Below, piece after piece: positions 1 through 5,914 of a stretch of DNA of 29,002 nt (position 1 is the stretch's first letter; each line of letters opens with the position of its first letter). Origin of the DNA: a virus; IMG/VR virus record IMGVR_UViG_3300025286_000098, positions 1 through 29,002 of that record. One strand, written 5' to 3'. The translations under genes were made by a program, and so were the position numbers. The notes beneath the pieces were generated by a model. The model made no database searches and was not told the origin of the DNA. It was given only the letters and a program-made list of their open reading frames with translations.

Positions 1-168
1 TCCTATAGCAGTGCTTGCAGCTTCCTGATCTATCATACTAGCGAGTAGGGTCATAGACTTCTGTTGGTCTATACGCATGTGGAAAAGTAGGTATATAATT
101 GATCCGACAGAGCTTAAGGAAATCAGCGAGATCAGAATTAGTAGAGTGCCTGTTACAAGATCATTCAT
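1..168 (-). CDS. Small membrane protein, cut by left edge
   Basis: An open frame of 56 codons runs from an ATG at 168 to the window edge with no stop, so the C-terminus is missing. Residues about 4-30 form one long hydrophobic segment (Leu, Ile, Ser and Val rich), followed by a short polar stretch starting RIDQQKS; this looks like a single-pass membrane protein with a cytoplasmic or periplasmic tail. Its start overlaps the terminase stop in an ATGA arrangement, so translation is probably coupled to terminase. Lying just after an endolysin-like peptidase and terminase, it could be a holin or spanin component, but size and one membrane segment are the only support. No family is recognised. Confidence 0.6.
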   Translation of the reverse strand, partial: MNDLVTGTLLILISLISLSSVGSIIYLLFHMRIDQQKSMTLLASMIDQEAASTAIG

Positions 169-1670
169 ATACCTACTCCCATATTGGTTACATCTATTAG
201 GTAGTCATTTAAGTCATTGGGGTGAGAGGATTGCTGCATATCGAGGATAATTTGCTCTTCTCTACTTCTCTTTTCTCCAGCGACTTTCGATAGAAGAAAA
301 TCTCCGATATAGATAGTGTTGGTTCCGTAGCGTGTGGCGTCGAGTTCGTGATCATCTTGATTATCCTTTGGCTTCCCTGTTCGTTCATCATATATCCAAC
401 CCCCTGCGGTTGATCTCCAGTTCTTACACCTAGGGTTTACTCGCATAGATGGAAGGTGGAGACGGTTTGGGTTGTTATTCTTAAGTAACCAATTCATCTT
501 GTCAATCCCTGCGTCTACGTCATTTCCTGCAGGATAGAGGGGCATGGAGAATAATTGCCGTTGAGCTTCTTGGGCGTATGCTTGGATTATAGTAAGGCTC
601 GCGTTGTCTTCTACCTTACGCCTCATAGATGGATCGCATGGCCAAAGGGTTATCTGCTCGATGGTTCCTGGAGTTCTACCCTCGTATTCCGCCATTTCTC
701 TCTCATGGATCACCATCCTTTCTCGGACATTCCTCACAAAATCCTCTAGCTGCATTTCTTTTCCATAGACTTCATCGTAGATGAGACTGTTCCACTCATC
801 GTCTACTGCGATGAATACAGCTGCTTTAATTCCTGAAGCGTTAGCGTGGTCGATACATACATACTTTCTCCAGTGGGTAGCTGGAATCTCGTTGACCTTA
901 TTAACGCAAGTTTCCTCATTCCAATCTTCGAGGATAAGTCCTTCAAGAGCTTCCCAGGAGCCGAGTCCGAAGATACGGAACTTTTTCTCACTCATTGTCT
1001 CCTTGAGGTTGTCTACATAATCGTCAGGAAGGGCAGGATTGTCATAGACTGTCAGCGGAGGGTGTGTCCAAAATCTAGGGTCAAAAGGTTCCCCAGCCAA
1101 GAAGTTGAGACGATTTTGCTCCCATCTGTGGAACTGCCAAGAGGCTCTCCCATTAGTGTTACCGACACCAAAGACGGTTCGATAATTGAGAGTCTTTGGC
1201 TGTCCTTGAGCATCCATTCCCCGTAGCCTTGTAAGTCTTGCGCGTCCCTGGAGTCTCTCGAAAGTTTCAACTTCTATCTCCTCCATCTGGTCTATTCCTA
1301 CCCAACCAAGGTTAGCTCCGATTTTGAAATCATCAAAATGGGCTAGGATTATTTCGGTTCCTCCGTCTAGCTCTACAATCATCTCGCTTCTATTATACCG
1401 TGTGATCCATTTAGGAGGCAGGAGGTCGAAAAAATCTTTAAGCGTTGTATCTCGAAGGTCTTTTGCCACCTGCCTCCCGAGGACTCCTCGATTACCAGAA
1501 TATGCTCCGAAGTAATCGGTGTCTACGGATAGGAGAATACAGCGTACGGCAAGTGCCCAAGTCTTTGCGCTACCCCACGAGCCCCAAAGTGTCGGATATG
1601 GGGCTGTGTTGAAGGTAAAATCCCTCTGATGTGGGTAAAGGTCGGGCCATGTTATCGGAGCAGCATTCAC
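165..1670 (-). CDS. terL: Terminase large subunit (DNA-packaging ATPase and nuclease)
   Basis: This protein (501 aa) is the phage packaging motor, cutting concatemeric DNA and pumping it into the prohead. The ATPase half has a terminase-style Walker A, GSWGSAKT at residues 30-37, and a Walker B ending in Asp127 with Glu130/Glu131. The C-terminal RNase H-like nuclease half shows three candidate acidic sites: Asp274 (in VCIDHA), Asp346 (in WPCDPS) and Asp440 or Asp444 (in DDHELDATRYG). Length is normal for the family. The start is a GTG at 1670: an in-frame TGA lies 15 nt upstream and a GGAG Shine-Dalgarno sits about 8 nt upstream, so no longer form is possible. The neighbouring upstream genes are the endolysin-like peptidase and a TerS-like protein, a usual packaging context. 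Confidence 0.95.
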   Translation of the reverse strand: MNAAPITWPDLYPHQRDFTFNTAPYPTLWGSWGSAKTWALAVRCILLSVDTDYFGAYSGNRGVLGRQVAKDLRDTTLKDFFDLLPPKWITRYNRSEMIVELDGGTEIILAHFDDFKIGANLGWVGIDQMEEIEVETFERLQGRARLTRLRGMDAQGQPKTLNYRTVFGVGNTNGRASWQFHRWEQNRLNFLAGEPFDPRFWTHPPLTVYDNPALPDDYVDNLKETMSEKKFRIFGLGSWEALEGLILEDWNEETCVNKVNEIPATHWRKYVCIDHANASGIKAAVFIAVDDEWNSLIYDEVYGKEMQLEDFVRNVRERMVIHEREMAEYEGRTPGTIEQITLWPCDPSMRRKVEDNASLTIIQAYAQEAQRQLFSMPLYPAGNDVDAGIDKMNWLLKNNNPNRLHLPSMRVNPRCKNWRSTAGGWIYDERTGKPKDNQDDHELDATRYGTNTIYIGDFLLSKVAGEKRSREEQIILDMQQSSHPNDLNDYLIDVTNMGVGI

Positions 1671-1878
1671 TAGTCTTTCTCCTCAGCTTTGAAATAGAAT
1701 CCGACAAAGGTGCTGCGCCGGTGCCGGTAGCTGCTGGGGTTCCATCAGTAGTCAAAATCCCCGCAGGATACCAAATCCGCTTTACATCCCAATCCATATC
1801 TCGGTCCCGCTGAGCATCAGCCGTAGAAGTGGGCTGTACTAGGGCGATAAGGAATAAGAATCTCCTTAATAAGTCCAA
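1570..1878 (-). CDS. Small protein with N-terminal signal-like segment; 3' frame uncertain
   Basis: The 102-codon frame begins at a TTG at 1878, overlapping the end of the M15 peptidase by 13 nt. The N-terminus (MDLLRRF followed by LFLIALV, then a small-residue stretch ending STADAQ) resembles a signal peptide; an alternative internal start is the ATG of MDWDVKR. The last 34 codons overlap the terminase gene by 101 nt, which is unusual here. In the -1 frame, open from 1744, the sequence ends in GFYFKAEEKD and stops at a TAG (1672-1670) that shares its G with the terminase GTG. This suggests the true protein switches frame between about 1673 and 1744, by programmed shift or sequence error. Function is unknown; position in a lysis/packaging cluster allows a spanin-like role. 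Confidence 0.45.
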   Translation of the reverse strand: MDLLRRFLFLIALVQPTSTADAQRDRDMDWDVKRIWYPAGILTTDGTPAATGTGAAPLSDSISKLRRKTSECCSDNMARPLPTSEGFYLQHSPISDTLGLVG

Positions 1879-2264
1879 ATAACATTCTGTGGCTTACTTT
1901 GATCACTGTCTACATGGATGAAGGATGAGGAAATACCGATACGATTAAATTGTTGTAAAAGGGAGGTTACTAATCTATGCCTTAAACCTCCCCAAGTGCA
2001 TTCTATGTCCGCAGCTTCGCAAGGTTCATCCTCCGTCATGGTATGTGCAGACCCGTCTACAGACTTGAAGCCTCGAGCTCTCAGGCTCATGTTGTAGTCG
2101 GGACATCTTCCACCAGAGGTCACCTTCATAGTTGCGCTAAGTGCGTATCGAACATCCTGTAGCTTGTCCAGGAACCTTTCTGATACATTCAATACCCCGC
2201 ATCCGCAAGGGCATGAAAATTCCTCAGGACTGAAGTTCGGCCATCTTTCCTCATCCCATTCCAT
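1866..2264 (-). CDS. Peptidase M15-like, likely endolysin (zinc D-Ala-D-Ala type)
   Basis: This 132-residue protein resembles the M15A/VanY-type zinc peptidases used by phages to cut peptide cross-links in peptidoglycan. The N-terminus has the family's typical FSPEEFSCPCGCG opening (11-23). The active-site set is visible: Arg53 in TSGGRC, His74 in SAH, Asp86 and His117 in IHVDS. The spacing from His74 to Asp86 is longer than the common six residues, which points to a short insertion. It has no signal peptide, so release would need a holin or similar. The ATG at 2264 has an AGGAAG-type Shine-Dalgarno. It sits between the TerS-like gene and terminase large subunit. Some M15 proteins are virion-bound instead, so lysis is the likely but not the only role. 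Confidence 0.85.
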   Translation of the reverse strand: MEWDEERWPNFSPEEFSCPCGCGVLNVSERFLDKLQDVRYALSATMKVTSGGRCPDYNMSLRARGFKSVDGSAHTMTEDEPCEAADIECTWGGLRHRLVTSLLQQFNRIGISSSFIHVDSDQSKPQNVIWTY

Positions 2265-2273
2265 AGCTTCTTC

Positions 2274-2456
2274 CTACCTTCCTGTCATAGCTTTTCTAAA
2301 AGCAGCTCGCGGGCTATCACCTTCCTGAATCGGAGATGATACCCCAGTTAGCTTGGTCTCTGGACCAGAACGCTTGGAAGCACTCGCTTGCAACTCCCCA
2401 CCAGCCCGCCCCGCCCAGCTATCACAGGTTTTACTTCCATATCTATCTTGTGCCAT
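2274..2456 (-). CDS. Small hypothetical protein between TerS-like and peptidase genes
   Basis: This 60-codon frame fills the gap between two well-supported genes: its ATG at 2456 follows the stop of the upstream gene by one base, and its stop lies 9 nt before the peptidase ATG. The product is polar and basic, rich in Gly, Ser and Ala, with a C-terminal stretch ending AAFRKAMTGR. No domain is recognised. Tight packing and lack of a better frame in the interval are the reasons to accept it; composition alone would not decide. Confidence 0.55.
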   Translation of the reverse strand: MAQDRYGSKTCDSWAGRAGGELQASASKRSGPETKLTGVSSPIQEGDSPRAAFRKAMTGR

Positions 2457-2457
2457 T

Positions 2458-3126
2458 CTACTTCTCCTTAGTAATAAGATCAGAGAATGTGTTTATTTCT
2501 TGCTCTGTGCCTGACGCATCCACCCCTGGGCTTCCTTCGCTGCTTTGTTTAACATCGAATCCCCCTTCCCAGGCTTGTTGATTTTCTGACCAGTCTGAAT
2601 CTTCGCTTCCTTGCTCGGCATTCCTATCTTCGCTGCCATCGTCATTCACCTCCTCAAAATTGTGATAAGTTGCATGGTCTGATTGCATCCCTTCTACGAG
2701 GCTCGTAGGCATCATACCATCTGTATGGTTACTTTCCATATTAGCAATATTTACTTGGATGAATGGGGCTTGCTGGTTTACCTGCTCCGCAGTAACCCGC
2801 GTCCCTGCTCGGTCGAGGATACTTGTAATAGCAGAGAGTCGATTCCTCTCACTCTCCCCATGCTTTGCAACTGCAATTAGCTCCTCTACCATATCCCCTT
2901 GGACTTCATGAATCCGATCCATAGCCTTCTCATGAAAAGCCTTTACCCGAACTTCCATGAGATCTGCCATCATCCTCTTTCCTTCGATAGAGTCTAGCGT
3001 ACGTAGGACTGAGGTTCTGGACTGATTGAACATCCGCCCTACTTCTTCTGCTGCCAAACCCGCCATACGCGCCATGCATATCTGCTGGATGTATGCGATT
3101 CTTTCCTGTGGTCTGACTGGTGGCAT
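2458..3126 (-). CDS. Terminase small subunit-like DNA-binding protein
   Basis: Of 222 residues, about 12-45 read as a helix-turn-helix (GLAAEEVGRMFNQSRTSVLR), followed by a long charged helical region to about residue 125 and a strongly acidic, Ser/Gly/Gln-rich, probably disordered tail. This layout (N-terminal HTH, central oligomerising helices) is that of many small terminase subunits, which recognise phage DNA and load the large subunit. The gene is first in the leftward packaging operon. The ATG at 3126 has a CAGGAG Shine-Dalgarno, and a sigma-70 promoter lies about 55-85 nt upstream. Assignment rests on HTH plus context; a transcription regulator is the main alternative. Confidence 0.65.
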   Translation of the reverse strand: MPPVRPQERIAYIQQICMARMAGLAAEEVGRMFNQSRTSVLRTLDSIEGKRMMADLMEVRVKAFHEKAMDRIHEVQGDMVEELIAVAKHGESERNRLSAITSILDRAGTRVTAEQVNQQAPFIQVNIANMESNHTDGMMPTSLVEGMQSDHATYHNFEEVNDDGSEDRNAEQGSEDSDWSENQQAWEGGFDVKQSSEGSPGVDASGTEQEINTFSDLITKEK

Positions 3127-3182
3127 GGTATGCTCCTGAAGGTAAAGTTAGACTAAAGTAGACATATACTGCCTACTACTAT

Positions 3183-3211
3183 AATATACGGAATTGGGCT
3201 AGGTTTGTCAA
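3183..3211 (-). promoter_or_regulatory. Sigma-70 promoter, leftward, for packaging operon
   Basis: On the minus strand TTGACA (3211-3206) and TATATT (3188-3183) are separated by exactly 17 nt. The predicted start is near 3176, giving a leader of about 50 nt to the TerS-like ATG at 3126. The spacer matches that of the rightward promoter at 5857 at 13 of 17 positions, including CCCAATTC. Confidence 0.8.
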
Positions 3212-3298
3212 GGACTTTCTACAAGGTCTACTGAAATAACCTAGACCCAATTAGACCAAATATCCCTACCTGTTCCCTATATCCATCCTCCCTATCCT

Positions 3299-3319
3299 AA
3301 ATTTCGAAATCCGAAACTT
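3299..3319. repeat. 21-bp dyad element, copy A
   Basis: Left arm AAATTTCGA, centre AAT, right arm CCGAAACTT. One of six 21-bp copies in the window (others at 5172, 6239, 9076, 12946, 21922). This copy lies upstream of the leftward sigma-70 promoter and is not beside a gene end, which argues against a terminator-only role. Confidence 0.7.
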
Positions 3320-3324
3320 AAAGG

Positions 3325-3351
3325 AGCTTGCACCTAGAAGCTTGCACCTAG
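3325..3351. repeat. Tandem 13-bp direct repeat
   Basis: AGCTTGCACCTAG occurs at 3325-3337 and again at 3339-3351, a period of 14 nt. It lies between dyad copy A and the GTAGTAC array. Role unknown; a protein-binding site pair is possible. Confidence 0.5.
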
Positions 3352-3555
3352 GAGCTCGCTCTTGTCCTCCTAGACGAGAGTACGACCCTAGAAAGGAGCG
3401 TCTGTGGATGCCAACTTGGTACTACGTAGTACGAAGTAGTACTAGGAAGCATACCCCCCTCCTACGTAGTATTAATTAGTAGAGCTTGGTACGATGTAGG
3501 ACTAAGTAGGGTCTAGATCTATCAAGTAGTACAGAGTAGGAGTATGTAGTACGTT

Positions 3556-3572
3556 AGCAAATTCCGTGCCAA
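3556..3572 (-). promoter_or_regulatory. Sigma-54-like promoter, leftward
   Basis: Read on the minus strand the site is TTGGCACG, four bases, TTGCT. The -24 GG (3570-3569) and -12 GC (3558-3557) are 12 nt apart, an exact fit to the TGGCACG-N4-TTGC consensus. Transcription would run toward the TerS-like gene through a leader of about 420 nt that holds the GTAGTAC array. Confidence 0.65.
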
Positions 3573-3610
3573 TACAGCTTCAAGGTACTATGTAGTATCA
3601 AGATGTTTTA

Positions 3611-3627
3611 TTGGCACGCTTCTTGCT
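3611..3627 (+). promoter_or_regulatory. Sigma-54-like promoter 1, rightward
   Basis: TTGGCACG, four bases, TTGCT: an exact fit to the sigma-54 consensus, with GG at 3613-3614 and GC at 3625-3626. Its TTGGCACG forms part of an inverted repeat (3565-3574 with 3609-3618) with the leftward site, so the pair is divergent. Confidence 0.65.
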
Positions 3628-3698
3628 TTACGAGCTTCGTACTACGTAGTACTATGTAGTCTGCTGGGATTTATTTTCAAGAAATGTAAATTTTTTTT

Positions 3699-3715
3699 TT
3701 GGCACAGATTTTGCT
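3699..3715 (+). promoter_or_regulatory. Sigma-54-like promoter 2, rightward
   Basis: TTGGCACA, four bases, TTGCT: one mismatch to the consensus, with GG at 3701-3702 and GC at 3713-3714. It is preceded by a run of ten T (3691-3700), the last two of which belong to the site. Transcription would pass through the sigma-70 promoter at 3834 into the gene at 4054. Confidence 0.55.
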
Positions 3716-3746
3716 TTGATGCACGAAGTAATTTTGTATCTTGTGG

Positions 3747-3830
3747 AAAAACAACAAGTTACTTCATCTTGTGGAACATTTGGGATTTTGTCCAAAATCT
3801 TTTTTAATTTCAATAAAAACAACAAGTTAC
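3747..3830. repeat. Direct repeat of AAAAACAACAAGTTAC
   Basis: The 16-mer occurs at 3747-3762 and 3815-3830, the second ending 3 nt before the -35 box at 3834. A related 16-mer, TTCAATAAAAACAACA, occurs at 3809-3824 and again at 5820-5835, upstream of the other rightward sigma-70 promoter. These are candidate activator or UP-element-like sites. Confidence 0.5.
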
Positions 3831-3833
3831 AGC

Positions 3834-3862
3834 TTGGAATATCCCGTGGGATGTGTTATATT
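3834..3862 (+). promoter_or_regulatory. Sigma-70 promoter with inverted repeat in spacer
   Basis: TTGGAA (3834-3839) and TATATT (3857-3862) are separated by 17 nt. The spacer holds ATCCC-GT-GGGAT (3841-3852), an inverted repeat placed where a repressor would block RNA polymerase. The predicted start is near 3870; the first well-supported gene begins at 4054. Confidence 0.65.
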
Positions 3863-3881
3863 TATTATACAACAAGACGAT

Positions 3882-3950
3882 ATGTACACACAATCATCGC
3901 GGGATTTGGAACCTCGTGAAAAAGATCAAAATTCTTTGACAATCGAATAG
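3882..3950 (+). CDS. Possible 22-residue leader peptide
   Basis: An ATG at 3882, about 12 nt after the predicted start of transcription, opens a 22-codon frame ending in a TAG at 3950; the product is polar and charged. There is no convincing Shine-Dalgarno, so translation would be nearly leaderless. A second small frame (ATG at 3992, after GCAGGTGAG) ends at a TAA overlapping the first codons of the gene at 4054 and could couple translation to it. Both are weak candidates. Confidence 0.2.
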   Translation: MYTQSSRDLEPREKDQNSLTIE

Positions 3951-4053
3951 GAGACGGACATTGGGCTTGATCCCAAAAACCGAGCAGGTGAGATGCCTGT
4001 AGCACGCTGGCAACTTTTCATAACTTTTACTTTTTACACTGGAGAATTGTATC

Positions 4054-4347
4054 ATGGCTATTAAGACTATCAAAGGCGAAGCTAAAGTTGACGGTGTTCC
4101 GTATCCTACTTTTTGGTCACAGGCAGACCGTTTGAAAGATTGGACTGATTTGCTTGGTGCGCAGAAGTGTTGCGAGATGTTGAACCAATTGGCGAAGGAA
4201 CGGGATAGCGTTAAAAACGCCCGAGAAAAGGCCAAAGCCTTTAATGATGCTAAATCCGCATCGATGGCAAGCTTGATAAGTGAAGGTCGGATTCAGATTG
4301 ATCCAGATACTGGTGAAGTCACAATCCTGCCTGAAGCCAGCGAATAG
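4054..4347 (+). CDS. Hypothetical protein, first rightward gene
   Basis: This 97-residue protein is charged and mostly helical, with a central Lys/Glu/Ala-rich helix (about 43-75) and a C-terminal beta-like segment ending DPDTGEVTILPEASE. No domain is recognised. The ATG has a TGGAGA Shine-Dalgarno 9-10 nt upstream. It is the first confident gene after the rightward sigma-70 and sigma-54 promoters, so it is probably expressed early and perhaps in response to host state. Two hairpins follow its stop. Confidence 0.75.
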   Translation: MAIKTIKGEAKVDGVPYPTFWSQADRLKDWTDLLGAQKCCEMLNQLAKERDSVKNAREKAKAFNDAKSASMASLISEGRIQIDPDTGEVTILPEASE

Positions 4348-4357
4348 TGCTGGTGGT

Positions 4358-4420
4358 GTATGCAATTGTGATTGCATACTGTTTCGTGGTGTTTCGGGGG
4401 ATTGTTTCCCCGAAGCACCA
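4358..4420 (+). other. Two consecutive RNA hairpins after the first rightward gene
   Basis: Hairpin 1 is GTATGCAAT (4358-4366), loop TGTG, ATTGCATAC (4371-4379), a perfect 9-bp stem. Hairpin 2 has a 13-bp stem with one G-U pair: 4387-4399 with 4408-4420. Neither has a clear T-run, so they may stabilise mRNA, be processing sites, or attenuate. The second ends just before the possible start of the next gene. Confidence 0.6.
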
Positions 4421-4446
4421 TGTTCATCACTATCGAAGGAAGTTCG

Positions 4447-4614
4447 ATGAGAGAAAGTGAGCAACGCCTTTTACGTCATATCTTTTACCACAGTCTTTGT
4501 ATTGAGAAGTCGTATCTTGAGCAGTTGATTGAACGGCTCGAGGAAAAAGGCTGGCCTACTGAAGAGGCACACGAAAAGCTCGTGATGGTGAATAAAGCTC
4601 TAGAGATAGAGTAA
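4447..4614 (+). CDS. Small helical hypothetical protein
   Basis: From the ATG at 4447 the product has 55 residues, largely two amphipathic helices (RLLRHIFYHSL and SYLEQLIERLEEKG). No family is recognised. The frame is open further upstream, with ATGs at 4372 and 4420, but those lie beside or inside the hairpins at 4358-4420 and lack a ribosome site. The 4447 start follows AGGAAG by only 4 nt, so it is the better though not certain choice. It sits between two other small genes in the unit closed by the terminator at 4868. Confidence 0.6.
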   Translation: MRESEQRLLRHIFYHSLCIEKSYLEQLIERLEEKGWPTEEAHEKLVMVNKALEIE

Positions 4615-4663
4615 ACCTAACTGGGGGTCGGGTCGGGAGGCTCGACCCCTAATGGAGAGTAAA

Positions 4664-4861
4664 ATGCACATTTCTCAAGATAAACTCGATATGTATGTTG
4701 AAGCCTTTAGTGATATTTGCAGTGAGATTCAAAGGGAGCATAATGCGGATGTTACCCGTATTACGCACCGGATGAAGAATAAGGAGACTGGCACTCCAGT
4801 CCTAGAGGTTCAACTCAGGACTTGGATTCCGCTGGATCATAAGAAGGATCAACCATATTAA
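4664..4861 (+). CDS. Small hypothetical protein
   Basis: The ATG at 4664 is 6 nt after GGAG and gives 65 residues; an upstream in-frame ATG at 4652 overlaps that ribosome site and is less likely. The product begins with a helix (DKLDMYVEAFSDICSEIQRE) and continues with a beta-like stretch (VLEVQLRTWIPLD). No family is recognised. A GC-rich hairpin (GGGGTCG at 4624-4630 with CGACCCC at 4643-4649) lies just upstream of the start, and an intrinsic terminator follows 7 nt after the stop. Confidence 0.65.
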   Translation: MHISQDKLDMYVEAFSDICSEIQREHNADVTRITHRMKNKETGTPVLEVQLRTWIPLDHKKDQPY

Positions 4862-4867
4862 CCCACT

Positions 4868-4920
4868 TGGGATCTCGAGAGGACTCAAAAGAAGAACCTA
4901 CTCTCGAGATCCCATTTTCT
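4868..4920 (+). terminator. Strong intrinsic terminator
   Basis: A perfect 14-bp stem (4868-4881 with 4901-4914) with a 19-nt loop is followed by TTTTCT. It closes the small transcription unit 4054-4861 and isolates it from the noncoding region beyond. Confidence 0.85.
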
Positions 4921-4989
4921 ATCTTCCACCATGCTTTTATCGGCCTTGCAACCCCCAAAGGCTTCCCCGGTTACACCCCACCGGTTAGG

Positions 4990-5161
4990 CTTAGCCCTAA
5001 GATACCAGTTTTCATTCCTGAGAGGCTTAGGGCTAAGATAGTAACACTTACAGGCTGGTAGGCTTAGCTATTAGGTGCTAAGATCTCTGGTTCCTAGCAC
5101 TCAACCTATAGGGCTTAGAGGTTAGATCCCATCGACGTAGTCGAATGTGCTTAGAGCTAAG
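4990..5161. repeat. Iterated CTTAG-NN-CTAAG dyads
   Basis: Three 12-bp dyads with two-base centres (CC at 4990-5001, GG at 5026-5037, AG at 5150-5161), plus a 10-nt-spaced version at 5063-5082. Identical arms and varied centres suggest a dimeric binding protein. Confidence 0.65.
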
Positions 5162-5171
5162 GTGCAAGTTT

Positions 5172-5192
5172 AAATTTCGATTTCCGAAACTT
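5172..5192. repeat. 21-bp dyad element, copy B
   Basis: Left arm AAATTTCGA, centre TTT, right arm CCGAAACTT. It lies inside the noncoding region between the CTTAG dyads and the second half of the 24-bp direct repeat, about 690 bp upstream of the nearest sigma-70 promoter. Confidence 0.7.
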
Positions 5193-5501
5193 GGGAATTG
5201 GGCTCTTGGGCTTGAGGTAGTAGTCCCTAAGGCTTAGACAGTAGATCCCATCGATGAGGCTTCTAGACAGAATATCTTGAGGAGCAGGGTTGGTGGCTAA
5301 GCGCACAGATATCGAACATGAGAAAAAGAGGGGGTAGCAAGGAGGGACGAGGTAGTAGGTACGAGGTAGGAGGGATTAAGGGATGGAGTGTAGGATAGGT
5401 AGTGAACACTTGTTTCGTAAACGGGTAGGTAGGCTAGATAGGCTAGGTTATACATGCCCAATTTCAGAAATAAACGGCTAACTTGCCCAATTTCCGATAC
5501 C

Positions 5502-5691
5502 TAGACGTGTCTTACCACAGACATGCACTCAAATAGGCAGTAGGAAATATTTTCCCTATATATATCACCCTTCTATTAGTATATATACTATATATTATTA
5601 TAATATATTATAGAGGAAATATCTTCCCTCCCTTCTAGGAAACTTTTTCCGACCCCTAATTGGTGAGACAGGGTGTGGTAAGATACGTCTA
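5502..5691. repeat. 18-bp inverted repeat flanking an AT-rich core
   Basis: Arms at 5502-5519 (TAGACGTGTCTTACCACA) and 5674-5691 pair with one mismatch and enclose about 150 bp that include the TA-rich stretch. A partial third copy of the outer motif is at 5757-5771. Confidence 0.65.
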
Positions 5692-5856
5692 ACTAGCCCT
5701 ACTTACGTAGGATGTCCGTTTATATTTCAAATACTCCTAACCTATCCCTGCCAGATACCGATACTTAGACGTTTACAACGTATAAGTTAGTGGATACTTA
5801 CTTAAAAATAATTCGTAACTTCAATAAAAACAACACCTTAACCCACCAAATTCCAC

Positions 5857-5885
5857 TTGACAAACCCATCCCAATTCGTTATATT
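5857..5885 (+). promoter_or_regulatory. Sigma-70 promoter, rightward, for early small-gene cluster
   Basis: TTGACA (5857-5862), a 17-nt spacer, TATATT (5880-5885). The spacer shares 13 of 17 bases with the leftward promoter at 3183-3211. TTCAATAAAAACAACA lies 21 nt upstream of the -35 box. Transcription would begin near 5892. Confidence 0.85.
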
Positions 5886-5914
5886 CCCTATACGTAGTTT
5901 TTCACAATCGTAAC

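Larger units (their letters stand above)
3419..3660. repeat. Iterated GTAGTAC half-sites with two 14-bp palindromes
   Basis: GTAGTA followed by C or T occurs at 3426, 3436, 3466, 3526, 3546, 3592 and 3646, with a weaker copy at 3656. Two copies are parts of the perfect palindrome GTACTACGTAGTAC (3419-3432 and 3639-3652). The array spans the three sigma-54-like promoters: one palindrome lies about 190 bp upstream of the first rightward one, and the other about 70 bp upstream of the leftward one. This is the placement expected of enhancer sites for a sigma-54 activator, although an origin iteron array is also possible. Confidence 0.6.
4921..5856. other. Gene-poor, repeat-rich region; candidate origin or control locus
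   Basis: No convincing gene lies here. The left half holds dyads CTTAG-NN-CTAAG at 4990-5001, 5026-5037 and 5150-5161, plus a version with a 10-nt spacer at 5063-5082. A 24-bp direct repeat (3 central mismatches) lies at 5112-5135 and 5231-5254. The right half has a very AT-rich core (about 5558-5612, almost only TA steps) between arms of an 18-bp inverted repeat. CCGATAC-Y-TAGACGT occurs directly at 5494 and 5757. Dyads, repeats and an easily melted core together resemble a replication origin, but no initiator gene in this window is known to bind them. Confidence 0.5.

Noticed and set aside
3691-3700. Run of ten T as an intrinsic terminator
   Set aside because: No stem precedes it; it is part of the upstream flank of a sigma-54-like promoter.
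3716-3950. Open frames of 67 and 69 codons over the rightward promoter region
   Set aside because: They overlap each other and the direct repeats and sigma-70 promoter, lack ribosome sites, and read as low-complexity Asn/Lys/Phe.
4867-5061. Open frame of 64 codons just after the terminator
   Set aside because: Its first part is the terminator stem and the rest runs through the CTTAG dyads; it has no ribosome site and its composition is Pro-rich and unlike a gene.
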